The position numbers were made by a program, and so were the translations under genes. A DNA stretch of 64,000 bases, taken from assembly GCA_035235625.1 (NCBI GenBank), contig CP141144.1:24239014-24303013 (forward strand). Direction: 5' to 3'. Numbering within the stretch: position 1 is the stretch's first letter; each line of letters opens with the position of its first letter. Origin of the DNA: Saururus chinensis. Its lineage: Eukaryota > Streptophyta > Magnoliopsida > Piperales > Saururaceae. This document shows positions 45,013 to 56,604 of this stretch, piece after piece. The notes under the pieces are model-generated. The model ran no database searches, was not told where the DNA came from, and saw nothing but the letters and a program-made list of their open reading frames with translations.

Positions 45013-48000
45013 ATGAAGAGCTACAAGAATACAATCAAATGTGGAATAAGTGAAGGCATCAGAAGAGAAGAAGAAGAGAATTTACAGGAAGAGACCAGGT
45101 TTGGGAACTAATAGTTTTCCTACTGTACTTAGACTATCAAAATGCCTCGTTGAATCGAGGCCAGGATACAAGGCAATCTTGGAGGAGACTGGGTTCTATA
45201 AAGTATATGAGTGGGAGCCAATCATTATCTCTAGGCCACTCTTGGACATTCTAATAGGTGAGTGCGGGGGCGACTCACAAGTTTTCAACATTCGGGGCAA
45301 AATACTACTCCTTACAGTTAAGGAAGTTGCACTCATCACGGGTATGAGTGTGAAAGGGAACCCGTTGAAGTTGGATAGTGGCAATGGGAAGGCTGCCCAA
45401 GGCAAGGGCCACTTCTTCAAAAGGTTCTTTGCAGGGAAGTAGCCGGAGAAGAATCTCATTGAAGAAATTTTGAAAGAAGTGACAAACAATAGACGGATTG
45501 TCTCCAACGAGGACTTGGCATGGTTGGCCATCGTGCACATGGGGGTCCTTGTTTTATTCGTACAGAGCAACAGATCCATCTCCCCGTCTTTGTGTGACTT
45601 TATAGATGACCTGACAGTTGTGGGGAGGTACAATTGGGCTGGAGCCGTGCATGACATGTTGATTCAAGGCATATCATTAGCCCACTGAAACATACAGAGC
45701 AAACAAGATGAGTGCTCTGCTACCATCAGAATTCTCGTTAGGGCTTCATTTGTGCTATAGGTAAATATTGTCTTATCCATTTCACGATTTCTAAGATGAG
45801 TGTAGTATAGATAACATGACAACATATAAACACTTTAGGTATATTATCTTTTTAATCACACGATAGTGTATGTATCGTGTTTACGATAACACAATAGGTA
45901 ACAAGATAGTGTATTTTAGCATACTTCTATATGAGCTCCAAGTTCTCCTCCATGTTGCCCAAGGTCCAAGAGGTGACCTGGGCTTACTCAACTGATGATG
46001 GACATGGAAAAGGCTGCTAAATTGACATCGGCGATGAAAATTTGAGGAAGAAGTTGTTGGCTCATCACAGGATGAGGAATTGGTACGAGGAGATACTTGT
46101 ATAGCTCAAGGTAGATTCATAAGTGATTATGCAAATAACTCCAATTGCTGAAGAGGCCCACTTGATCGATGACCAAAGGCCGGCCCCGAAGGCAAAGAAG
46201 GCGACCATGCATACCACGATATGAGGAAAATGATTCCTATTCAAGTACATCGTGGCCAGATGTTAGGGCAATCCCAATCCGGCAAGACCTCATTGAGAGC
46301 TTCGTCATGCCAGTAGATATCATGACTGTGATAGTTGACATGGTATTGAAGAAGGCCATCTTATACAGAGAGCGGGGTTGGAGCACCGACAATGTGTAAG
46401 TTGCTCTCAAGTGGGTTAAAAATGCTCTTGATGTGTCAACGAGCTTAATCGAACAGGTGCAGCCCCCACCTGAACCAGAGACCAAGCAACAACCCAAACC
46501 CTCTCAACCGGTAACCCCTCTATGAACAACCGAATGAGAGACGTCGGTTCGGGTCAAGGCCAGATTTTCCAAATCAAGTGAAGTTGTTTACCAATTTGCT
46601 CATGAAGAGCAAAGAAAATATGTCCTTCAGTCTGTCGATGAGGATTTTATTTTTCATAAGTATATATTCAATAACACGACCTTTCTAGTATCGTGTTAGT
46701 TTTGAGGTCATCGTGTCATCGATAACATGCAAACGTTCAATATCATTTTATATAAAATGATATGGTAGTGGTTGTGTGATTGATAACACGACCATATATA
46801 TTAACATATTAGTTTCAATTCAATAGGTGAAAATGTCGAGTCATCAATAACACATGTTGATTGCATGTCGTGTATTTACTCATATGAAATGTTACATGTT
46901 CTATGAAGAGAAAAGGGAGCCGAAAGCTGACTCCGTAAAGAAGAAGAAGGGTCTGAAGGTTGAAAGGACTGTAATCACCAGATTCCTAAGGAAAATTAAT
47001 GAGGAAGTGTTTCAATCCTAGGAGAAAAAATTAGGTCAAGGTTGGGATGAGGAAGCGGTCCCACCGAAGCAAATAAAGCTGAAGATAAAGAAGCAGAAAA
47101 CTTCAGATGTTGGCCCCATTGCATCCCTACTACCTCCAGTGTCTAGGAGGATGAGGTACACAATGGCTAATCCACCGGCTTGTGCATCAAAGGGGGAGAC
47201 ACCATCCAAGAAGGTGGCAGTTGAGGGCGCAAAGAAGCCAAAGGAATATAGCTGCTACATTGCTAAGCAGATTGAAAAGTCAAAGCACCTGACAAGGGAG
47301 GAGCAGAAGGCAAAGCCAGGGGATGAAGTTCCATTGGCATCCGTCCCTACCCCATATATTATACCTGCACTAGAGGAATTTGTTTGCAAAGTCTCCAACC
47401 CTAAAAATGGTGGGATCAAATGTTACTTACAACAATGCCACTATATCGAATAATCTTGATCAAGTTAATCGAGAACTACGAGAAAGTATCCAACATGTGA
47501 TAGATGTCGAAGAGCACACTGAGCTGCAAAAGGACAAGGAAAAGGTCGCTATGGTGCTGTACAACTACCTTGATCTACAAAATATGTTCCACATGGAGAT
47601 TTTACAGGTTGAAGATTAGGAAACCATCCAAGACTTTTTGGCGCACCCACACAAGGAATGGACCATGGTGACCCTTCTCCACATTGATTGTGTGTCTCTA
47701 CTTAGATAGAAGTGCATAACAAATGAGGTAATAATTAGTGAATAGTTTATTATCATGTTATTGAACATACGATGCATTACATAGTGTTTTATGAATCACA
47801 TGATATGTGAAAAGTGGCTATAGCTACTTCTGTTTATCATGTTATTGATAACACGAAACATACACATATCGTTGTATCAATAACATGATAATTTTAAAAT
47901 AAAATTATTATGTGTAACTAGCGTACTTGTGTTTACACAACATATTTTATGTCATGTTAGCGGTTACATGATAAATTCACATGTCGTGTTTGTATTGACA

Positions 48001-48646
48001 CAATGTATAGTGTGTTGTGTTATCACTAACACTAATATTTTGTTGATGATTTTAGGTCATAGATGTTTTCAGCCAACTTCTGGAGGAGCACAATATTAGA
48101 TATCCCATGCTTTATCTTAACTGCTTTTTCGGGAGATTTGCGATCCAGCACTACTACAACATTGGGACGCAACATGGCAAGGAGGAGATGTGCCCCAAAA
48201 TTGTTGGCAACTTGATGAAGAGCTTGAATGTTAACACCGGGAGTGGTTTCATTCCAATCTACTTAACTGACCATTTTCTTCTACTAATTGCCTGATGCAG
48301 GGAGAAGAGGTTTAGGTGGTATAACCCACTAAAGAGTGACCACAATCATCACTTTGCAAAGGTGGACCATATTCGGACACGTGTTGCCGCAGAAATGTAG
48401 AGGGTCCTGCACATAAAGGGTGCAACAAAGTGGCCATCGACGAAGATCAACAAATGCCCATATCAAGAGACAAACAGAGGCTGTGGCGTGTTCCTCATGT
48501 ATTATGTAGCGAAGTTGGCTAGAGGAGTCCTTTAACAAGATTTTACCCAAGAGGAGATCACAAATTTGGTTAGGCCTAAGATTTGTGTAGCAATTCTTTG
48601 TGGGCGAATTTATCAGGAATTCGATCCAGAATCAGATGAATTGTAA
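45013..48646 (+). pseudogene. Ulp1 (C48)-like gene with an N-terminal DUF1985-like domain
   Basis: Begins near ATG 45013 (frame shifts to the 45050 frame soon after). The first part, about 45050-45690, resembles the DUF1985 domain found in plant transposon Ulp1 proteins (LRLSKCLVESRPGYKAIL, VFNIRGKILLLTVKEVALITGM), broken by a TAG at 45440. A charged Lys-rich middle (46900-47620) follows. The Ulp1-like domain lies at 48055-48646, with GFIPIYLTDHF around the expected catalytic His and YQETNRGCGVFLMYYVAK around the catalytic Gln and Cys (family QxNxxDCG, here Gly before Cys). Spacers between these blocks start GTAAAT-like and end TTTTAG, so they are probably introns. Several stops (45440, 48293, 48398, 48532) make it a pseudogene. 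Ulp1 enzymes cleave SUMO; its use to the element is unknown. Confidence 0.75.
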
Positions 48647-48724
48647 TATGTTTTTTTGTGTTTTTTAGTCTCTATGACAATACACAATTTTTAAAGTTCA
48701 CTAAATTGTTTTAATTTCATTCCC

Positions 48725-49220
48725 TATTGTGTAATCTATGGTAGCTGATTGTGTAATCAACTAAACAACTTTATGTTAGTCGTGTAACAGCTAACACGAA
48801 CTCATATTTGATCATGTAATATAGGATATATATTGTGTAATCAGCACGATGCATGTACGTAAGTTGTGTAAGTGCTAACATGAACTCATGTTTGGTCGTC
48901 TAACATAGGATACATATCGTGTAATCAACACAAGGCATATACATAAGTCATGTCACTAATAATACAAAGACATGTTAAGTCGTCTAAGATAGGGTACAAC
49001 TTGTGTAAGCAACAACACGCCAAGACGTATGTTGTGTCATTTAACATACAAACATTTGTTAGATCATGTAATCTATGGCATCTGATCATATAATCAACTA
49101 TGCAACTTGGTATATATCATGTTAGGAAAATGACGATAATCTAGTTGGTCGTGTAACTGATCAGAAGAAGAATATTTAGGTCGTGCCATATTAGTGTGAT
49201 GATCATGTCACCGAGAACAC
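48725..49220. repeat. Densest cluster of the 20-bp palindrome family (element 2)
   Basis: About every 40-60 bases there is a variant of cgtgtaa-c-taacacg, for example tcgtgtaacagctaacacga at 48780-48799, gttgtgtaagtgctaacatg near 48862 and catgtcaccgagaacacgac near 49204. It lies immediately 3' of the Ulp1-like gene. Confidence 0.7.
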
Positions 49221-49727
49221 GACAATACATTGATTGTTCCACCGATATCACGAGTTAAAGGCAGGTCGTGTATAATGTGTTGCATACCATGTTACCATGA
49301 AGACGATCATCCTGATGAGGTTATGTCACCAATAAAGTGTTACACGCCAAAGTTTGAAATAATTCATGTGTTGCAAAAAAGGAGAGCAGAACTTCAAAGT
49401 TGTAGGGAAAAACACTTTCTTTTATTAATATTACTTGATGAGTCCATTACATAAAATGACCTCATTAATTGGGAAGGATACTATTCTTTCCAAAACATAC
49501 AAAAACAAAAAATACATTAGTAGGCCACCATCCATTCACCAATCGCAATTCTGAAAATAGAAGATCGTATACCATCTATCTCATCATACACATTATGTTT
49601 AGAAGTTTCAGCATCTGTCTCTTGGAGGGTTTGCAGGCGCTGCTCCACCACCAACTGCAAGTGAAGGTTTAAGCACTGTCAATACAATAGAAAATGAAAG
49701 TTGAATTTATCCTAAGAATATCATATA

Positions 49728-49966
49728 CCATCTGTCTCTATGACCATAGCTAGATGAGCTATCAGGTAAAATGTGATTAGACAATCAGGACATTGAAATA
49801 ATGCCATATTATGAGTTGTCCTCCTCAGAGGCAGATGAGGACTGCACCGGTCTACCCATCCACCTTGGAGGGTGATGAAGTCATGAGCATGCATTATTTC
49901 AATATCTAGATGGCCCTGCCTTTTTGCCTAGATGGCTCACCATGTTGTGCTCATGGAGATGGATGG
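49728..49966. repeat. Conserved hairpin between the two convergent genes of element 2
   Basis: The left arm (49728-49830) and right arm (about 49861-49966) are imperfect reverse complements. Paired blocks include gacattgaaataatgcc with gcattatttcaatatc, and ccatctgtctctatga with tcatggagatggatgg. The same hairpin exists in element 1 at about 34640-34860 with its own compensating and non-compensating changes. Confidence 0.65.
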
Positions 49967-50559
49967 TGTTCGATCCATCTCGGTGGTTAAGTTCCGTGGG
50001 CAAGCATTCTCATGGCAGTGGGTGCCGAATGGTAACTTGATCTAACAGGTGTGGATTTATAATTGCTGTTTTGGAAATGGATGTGTCAGAAATAGGTGAT
50101 GACTCCTTGTGAATTGGTGATTCATATTTATGGATGATACGTTGGAAATTGAACTGACTCTTCAGTAAATGTTGATGCCAAAAATTTGAGTGAATCTTAG
50201 GAAATTGATCATTTCTTTAATGCTATTGTCGTGTTATCAATATTACGACATTAAAGATATCGTGTAATTAGTGACATGTCGTACAGGAAAGATATAATAT
50301 TCATTGAAAGTCTTTTCTTATTATGTAATTGGTAACAAGTAAACCCTTTGGCCGTATTCCGATTGCATGATATGTATATATTATAGAATGTTTACAAACA
50401 AAAATCAAAAGATCGTGTTATCGACATCACGATCCTTAACTAGGTTGTGCTATCGATAACATGATGCATAAACAAAATCATGTTTCTAAGAACATGTATG
50501 TACAATGACATTTCCTCCAATCAGCTAAGAAAGAGGTGGAAAAGGCAACCTCGATCGGT

Positions 50560-53500
50560 GTTCACTTTCCTTATGTCATTTTCCTACTCTTTTATTCACC
50601 CTTCTTTGGCTTGTACTTGGACCATCAACCACATTTAGAGGGTCCTCTTGTGCACTAGTACAACATTTGTGGTTGTGACCCAATTGCCTGCATACTCCAC
50701 ATTTGCATGGGGATTTGACCTTTGGTTATCACTCTATCTGGTTTTTCCGTGGACACCCTTGTTGCTTGAGTAGGATAGGTGCATTGAATGTAGGAAAAAA
50801 TTTAGTCATTGCCCACTAGTGCCTATCTATCGTTGGGTGTAAAGGCTCTCGATATCTCAGTTTATATATTTATGTGGAGTACCATTTTTTACAATAGTCA
50901 GACATATGGAAGTGTCCGTGATCAATGGTTGCAATTACATGTTTACATGGTAGCCCCAAATGCTGAAACTTTCCGCGTGTGTAGCTACGTTCAACCATAT
51001 TTACAATATTTTGTTCAATGAATATCATGTAAATGAGAATACGATAAATTTTCAATGTCGTGTTATCGAAAACACGACCATCAACACTATCCTTACGATC
51101 ACAACTATTGTGTTATTTTAACAGATAAACTTACATGAGATGAACAATAACATATGAACATACACATGATAGTAATTGCATTTTACTTGGTGATGTAGCG
51201 AGTTAACCTAGAATTCATACATTGATATCGGTAATACATGCACATTCCTTACTTCTTCTCTTCTACTTTTGATGTGTGTATGGGCAAATGGGGTTAGCTC
51301 TTCAGTCATATTTTGTCTATCTGTTTGACATTTCTCAAAGAGTGTGGCAATGTGCTCCCTTGTATATTCAATTAACTGAGTTATAGGCATCGACCTGCTT
51401 TTTCGAACATTGCATTAGAGTTCCATATTTTTTTCTTGAAAATGCAATATTGGCCCAGTGCTATGAACCTATCTATTTAGCCAAGCAAATGCTTCAGGAT
51501 TATGTTCTTTAATATTGTTCATTATTTCATCATATACGTTATGTCTGAAAGTTTCAGCTACCACATGGAGCTGGTTCTTTAGGTAGTTATCTTTGAATAT
51601 AACCAACATATTTGCTACCATGTGACGAATGCAATATTTGTGGTGTGTAGAGAGAAAATATTGCTTAACAGCATTTGCCAAGCCCTTCATTCTATTAGAA
51701 AAGATTGTATCCAACTTGGTTGGAGGATCAGAAAATAGATTATTTCTAAGAAATTCAAGAAACAAGCTCCATATTTTCTCACACTCGTTCTCGACCATTG
51801 CACATGTGACATATAGCATATTATTGTTCCCATCTAGTGTAGTTCCTATCAATAGTTGTCTAGGATACTTTCCCTTAAAAAAAGGCGCATCTACTGTTAG
51901 CAATGACCTCAATGTTATTCTGAAGGCTCTTGCAACCGGCCCAAAATTCCAAAAGACTTTTTAAAATTGTATGCCCCTATAGGTCTGGGAATATCACATG
52001 ATTTGACTAGAATAATTACACTTCTTGGATTAATCCTTTCTATCTAAATTCCGTATGAAGGAAGTATGCGATAGGATTCGTCTGGGTCCCCATCTATTAA
52101 ATCAGTCAATGCTTTACTTGCATGACCGAATATTAAGTTGTTAACATTTTAATATAGATTATAAGACAAGTTAATACATTGTGTTCTTGATAACACAACA
52201 AGATTAGTAGTCGTGTTTTTGTAAACCTGAACTGTGTAATTATTGTGTTCATGATAACACAATAGGTAATTAGGTCGTGTTGTAAGAAAATGTGACCGTA
52301 AGCGCCTCGTGTGCCTGATAATACATCATATTCAAATGTCGTGTTTCTAAACACATGATTCAAGGAATCTCATAAGTTTTCTTTACATGCACTCCAGTAT
52401 TTCTTGTAGTTCACAGTTATACCCCAGTGCTTTGAAATATAACTTGTTATGATTTTCAATGTAAAGTCTACTAAATCTTTAAATCGCCCATAACATTTTC
52501 TCGCAATCCAAAGGTGTGATGGTAGAGGATGGTAAGTTGACTTCCTTTGCATTCCACATGAATGGTCGGGAACTAACCTCATTATAATCACATGATCTCC
52601 TATGTTTGAAGCCCTTATATACCAATTACAAGATTGATCGGAGCACTTTGCCAAGTACGTATTCCTATTCTCATCCACAACATGATATGTGAAATTTGTC
52701 ATTATTTCTAGGTCGATTAAAACCCTCTTGAAATGTAAACAGGCTTAGGAAATGTGAGGCCATTTGGAGTAGATTCTCGTAGTCCTTTACTTGTAAACTT
52801 CTAGTCATTAGCTTGTCCTCATCAATATTCGGTTCCAATAGGTTGAGATCATCGACTGTCTCCCACTATGCCTCGGCCTCAACGTCAAAATTACTGGGTA
52901 CCTTGTTGTGTCCAAATTCTTCGTGGTCAGACATACTTTCCATGTTAATTATATCATTCTCATTCCATTGATCATCACCCTACACTTCTTCAAATTCTTG
53001 GCCATCATAATTACAAGGGATGTACGGGGGTTCATAGTTATGATGTTATCAAATGGAGTCATCGCACCCATAGTTGGTGATATTTCTTCTAATCCAGTCT
53101 GATTAACTTCTATCATAGGTTCTTTAGGCATTTCATTGTTGTAAGAAGAATGACATGGATTTGTTGAGTTCAAATTTCTTGGTTCTCCCAATCTGTAATG
53201 GATATTAATGTGTTAATTAATATGCGATATAACTCAACATCGTGTATTCAGTTACACATTTACAAATCATATTGTGTTATCGCTAACACGATATGTATAC
53301 AGGTCATCTTATTAGTGTTATATCACTTTTGTATTTCACATCATTAGTTATCTAATATTATAAATATCATGTTTTTTCTTCACATGATATTCTTTGAACT
53401 GAACACGATAGGTTAGATATCGTATGCTCGAGTACACGATAAAGTACACTATCATGTAAACTAAAATTCATTTTTACCTGATAGTTTCAAAAGTGAATTG

Positions 53501-53920
53501 CATATCATTGGCTCCCGAATGTAAATCTGAAGTTATAGCTGGGCTAAGCCATTATCACCTGTGATTTAGCTCAATTGAATGTCTAGTTCCTTTCTACTGA
53601 TGGTGACTGTCATCATTGTCGGGCACTTTCATCTCGGCATACAATGATAGCACCTCCTTATTTCCCTTCTTATGAATGGAAAACATTGATTGCAGGTCCT
53701 CATCATCATCTAATTCGTATATACTGGATGATTGGGAAGATGAAATTAAATACTTCAAGGTCACATTACCATTGACAACAGGTTATTCTTTGACTTGAAG
53801 CAGCAACTCACCAAACCTCACTGATGAATCAATGTTCATCAACTGCACCGTTCCACCTATATACACGCCATCATTGCCTACCTCTCCGTTGTAATGTACG
53901 CAAATACCAATCCTATCCAT
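50560..53920 (-). pseudogene. MULE transposase (mudrA-type), element 2
   Basis: Segments on the minus strand are as follows. A PB1-like N-terminus from ATG 53920 (MDRIGICVHYNGEV). The MuDR DNA-binding domain at 52370-52702 (NTYLAKCSDQSCNWYIRAS, with DHSC downstream). A pre-core piece at 51960-52120 (SYRILPSYGI...). The catalytic core at 51469-51950 (LTVDAPFFKGKYPRQLLIGTTLDGNN, TIFSNRMKGLANAVKQYF, HKYCIRHMVANM). A SWIM zinc finger near 50900-51000 (RGKFQHLGLPCKHVIA). A CCHC knuckle at about 50640-50700 (CGVCRQLGHNHKCC). Known MULE cores have a DDE triad, with the second Asp in SDR. Here it reads SNR, so that Asp is Asn. A stop follows SYGI and there is a frameshift just before NFGPVARAF. The domain set is complete but the gene is inactive. 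Spacers look like introns filled with the palindrome. Confidence 0.85.
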
Positions 53921-54264
53921 TATGGAGGTTAAAGGGTGATCGGATCCACCGAAATGAAGCCTTTGGAGCACTAAATAACTTATGGAGTGTGAAAAAAGGG
54001 GTTTTTACTGAACAACAGAACTTTCCGCGAGTCACCACCGATCACCCCCGCCAGCGACTTTTGAATGCTACCGATCAATCCTCCCCTCTGGAACAGCCCC
54101 ACATTGTTCCGATGTTCATTTATTATATTATGTATGGGTAGTGGGTTTATTTAAAACCTAAGGGCAGTTTCATCCTAAAATAAGTAATGTTGCATTTGTA
54201 ATTAAAATCCAGGGAATATGGAATATTGGCTTCTTCGGCGAGGTAATATGAAAAAACCACTTTT

Positions 54265-54470
54265 AATTTTATCATTCTTATGTTTCTTATCACTTTCCTC
54301 ATCTTCAAGACTTTCACATGAAAAGTGAATAGTTTTATTACAATTGAAGCATTGGACATCCTTCTTATTTTCCTTAGATTTTTTGTTTAACTCTAGATAC
54401 TTTTTATGTGGCTTACTTTTCTAACTTTGTCTCTTATTGTTTAATTTTTCTTAGCAAGCAAAGGCCATCT
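54265..54470 (-). pseudogene. Gag zinc-knuckle scrap
   Basis: The minus-strand translation contains a Lys-rich run followed by CFNCNKTIHFSC and an acidic/Lys tail, like the knuckle region of copia Gag at 24759-24983. Only about 60 residues are recognisable. It abuts the right end of Mutator-like element 2, which may have inserted beside or into it. Confidence 0.5.
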
Positions 54471-54875
54471 CTGTTGATATTTGCTAGAGGAGTAAAGTCA
54501 TCATCCTTAGTGATCGTTAAGACTATCTTCGTAGTTGAATTCATAGTTATTGTTACAACCCTAATCAAGAGGTTGCTAACTAAGATCACAATGCGGTGGT
54601 CTACCTAAGATCAAACTACCTGATAAATATAAACCAAATCATAATTATTAAAAAAAACTAAAGAAACTATAATGTACCTAAAAAACTAAAGAAACTGTTT
54701 CAAGTAGCAACATAACTAATTACATAGTTTGTCACCTACATTAACTGAAATGCAAACTAAATAGATCAATAGTTCCCTATTTAATGCTACTCTTGTTATC
54801 TCTCACAAGTTTTTATTTTTCCTACTTGACTCTTGCCCCAACAATGCATGCATTGATAAAACCAAGGCACTTGGG

Positions 54876-55510
54876 TGACACCCCATATTTGCTCAAGGAA
54901 AATCTATTCTTTTTTTATTAAAGAAAAACTTTTATTTAACCATCAATGGCCATTGACATGTTGATGAAGTTACCGATGTAAATATACTTTCACAGTCGGT
55001 AAGTATCAATGCGTCAATGGGTTTCCATTGATACATGCAATTATTTTGGAATAGGAAGCGGTTGAGCGGTTTTGAACTCTGAGAGTAGTTATCTCAGTAT
55101 TTAAGGGAGTAGAAACCGACTTTAAGCGGGGGAAGGAGTCCATGGAGAGGCCAATCACTAGTGGGAGAGCACCCGAAGTCCATGTGGAAAGAACATATGC
55201 CGGAGAGAGAAGGGGATCATGCTTTGAGGTCTGATCGCTTTGTAAACTTAAAATTCTAAGTGAAATATTTTGTTTCTAATTTTCTTCAAGTTCTTTATAC
55301 CCATAAACTTGTATTGTATTTATTTTTAAGAAATCCCAGAGTTTGAAGTGGTTTAGATGGATTATGGGGGGTTTTGGTGATTGACTGTTGGAATTATGGT
55401 TCAAGTAGCTTAATTGATCTTCATTATTGAAAGATTTCTACTTTATTTATTTCCATGCTATAAACATGTTTGAATTGAATTTTGAGCACTTGGTCATAAT
55501 TTTTTTTAAT
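54876..55510 (+). repeat. LTR-like repeat C (TGACACCCC start)
   Basis: Plus-strand relative of 6250-6877. Starts TGACACCCCATATTTGCTCA and shares GTAGTTATCTCAGTATTTAAG, GTGGGAGAGCAC and AATTATGGTTCAAGTA. Similarity ends near 55510. The tatttaaggga at about 55098 could be the promoter core. Confidence 0.5.
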
Positions 55511-56604
55511 ACCAATAAAGACACTTGGAACAGGAGAAGCAAGCCTTAATTTAGAAACTTGAGTAGCAGAGTTAGAAACTTTGATATGAAACCATCATTA
55601 AAAACTATATCCATGTAAATTTGACCATGTGAACCTCATCAGAAATCCAAAGTTCCTGAAACTAAATATCTCATAAATGACTTGAGGCATTTCATGCTTC
55701 CATTTTTTATATCAACATGTGGTATTTGTTAGGCCTTCCAATCAGTTAAGATCTACTACCCTTGGGGGACACGCCCCATCCCCAATATTCTCCCTCCTAT
55801 GGTGATTTCCCTTTTATAAGAGAGGTTTAATGTAGAAAAACAAAATAAAAACAAAAAGGGAACATATGGCATTGCACATACATTAGAAAACAATCTGATT
55901 TTTTAATTACCAAATTGCCAGTTCTTACAATGATAAAACAAATGTATGTTATTATGATGATTTTAAAAAAAAGTATATTGTTTTTCCTATCAATTGCTGT
56001 GATATGACAATCGCTAGGCCTAACACTCACATTTGGTCTCCTTTTTTCCACTCTACTAAATTGTGCCTCCACTCACTGTACTAGTACAACTACTCGCATC
56101 ATTGCACCATACATAGGTGAACTTGCTAATATCTAAAACTTTACGATGTACACGATTAGCAAGTAGCTGCTAGCTACCTACCCTTAATTTGAAGCATTGA
56201 CTAGAATAGAGTCCCCATGTCAAACTGGAAAACTATAAAATTTCCAACATGATAAATAATCTTCATACTGTAACATAAACTCATGCAACTTAAACTTCTA
56301 CAACATAATTGATTTGTATACAACTAATGCCCAAAAATATATATTTGTAGATATAAAATGCCACTCATTTCATATAGAGTGAAAATGGAATTTGATACAA
56401 TTGATGTCTCCAAAAAAGTAACATCAACAAAAAATTACTTTTCCAAATAATGTAAACTTGTCATATCAACAAAATTAGTTTTGTCTATAAAGATGTATCA
56501 TATTTCAAACTCTGAATTGAAATATAGGAAATTGTCACCTCCAACATCCATTTTGTTTGGATGTGGCATATCTCATGCACTATGATTGCCTAAGGTCATC
56601 AACT
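55511..56604. other. AT-rich sequence, no gene seen
   Basis: Nothing recognisable as coding apart from the last few bases before 56615, which continue the reading frame of the MULE transposase interrupted by LTR-like unit B. Confidence 0.4.

Larger units (their letters stand above)
44115..54260. mobile_element. Mutator-like element 2 with Ulp1-like and transposase genes (about 10.1 kb)
   Basis: Imperfect inverted termini: left CTTCATATTACCTAGGCAAA, right (reverse complement) TTTCATATTACCTCGCCGAA, both followed by GAAGCCAATATT-CATATT. They match the ends of element 1, which has a perfect 9-bp duplication; here the flanks are T-rich and no duplication can be read, so the edges are good to about 10 bp. 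A Ulp1-like gene (45013-48646, +) and a mudrA-type transposase gene (about 50560-53920, -) converge on a hairpin at 49728-49966. Non-coding stretches at 44640-45000, 45770-45930, 46660-46900, 47750-48040, 48720-49260, 50220-50480, 52150-52360 and 53220-53460 are crowded with the palindrome described at 35991. Confidence 0.85.

Noticed and set aside
48725..49220. Regularly recurring palindromes resembling a CRISPR array
   Set aside because: Spacing and sequence vary, the motif itself is the dyad, and the DNA is eukaryotic; it is a dispersed motif in a transposon.
44106..54269. 9-bp target duplication for Mutator-like element 2
   Set aside because: Flanks are T-rich (ttattttt-like and ttttaattt) and no alignment gives a convincing match.
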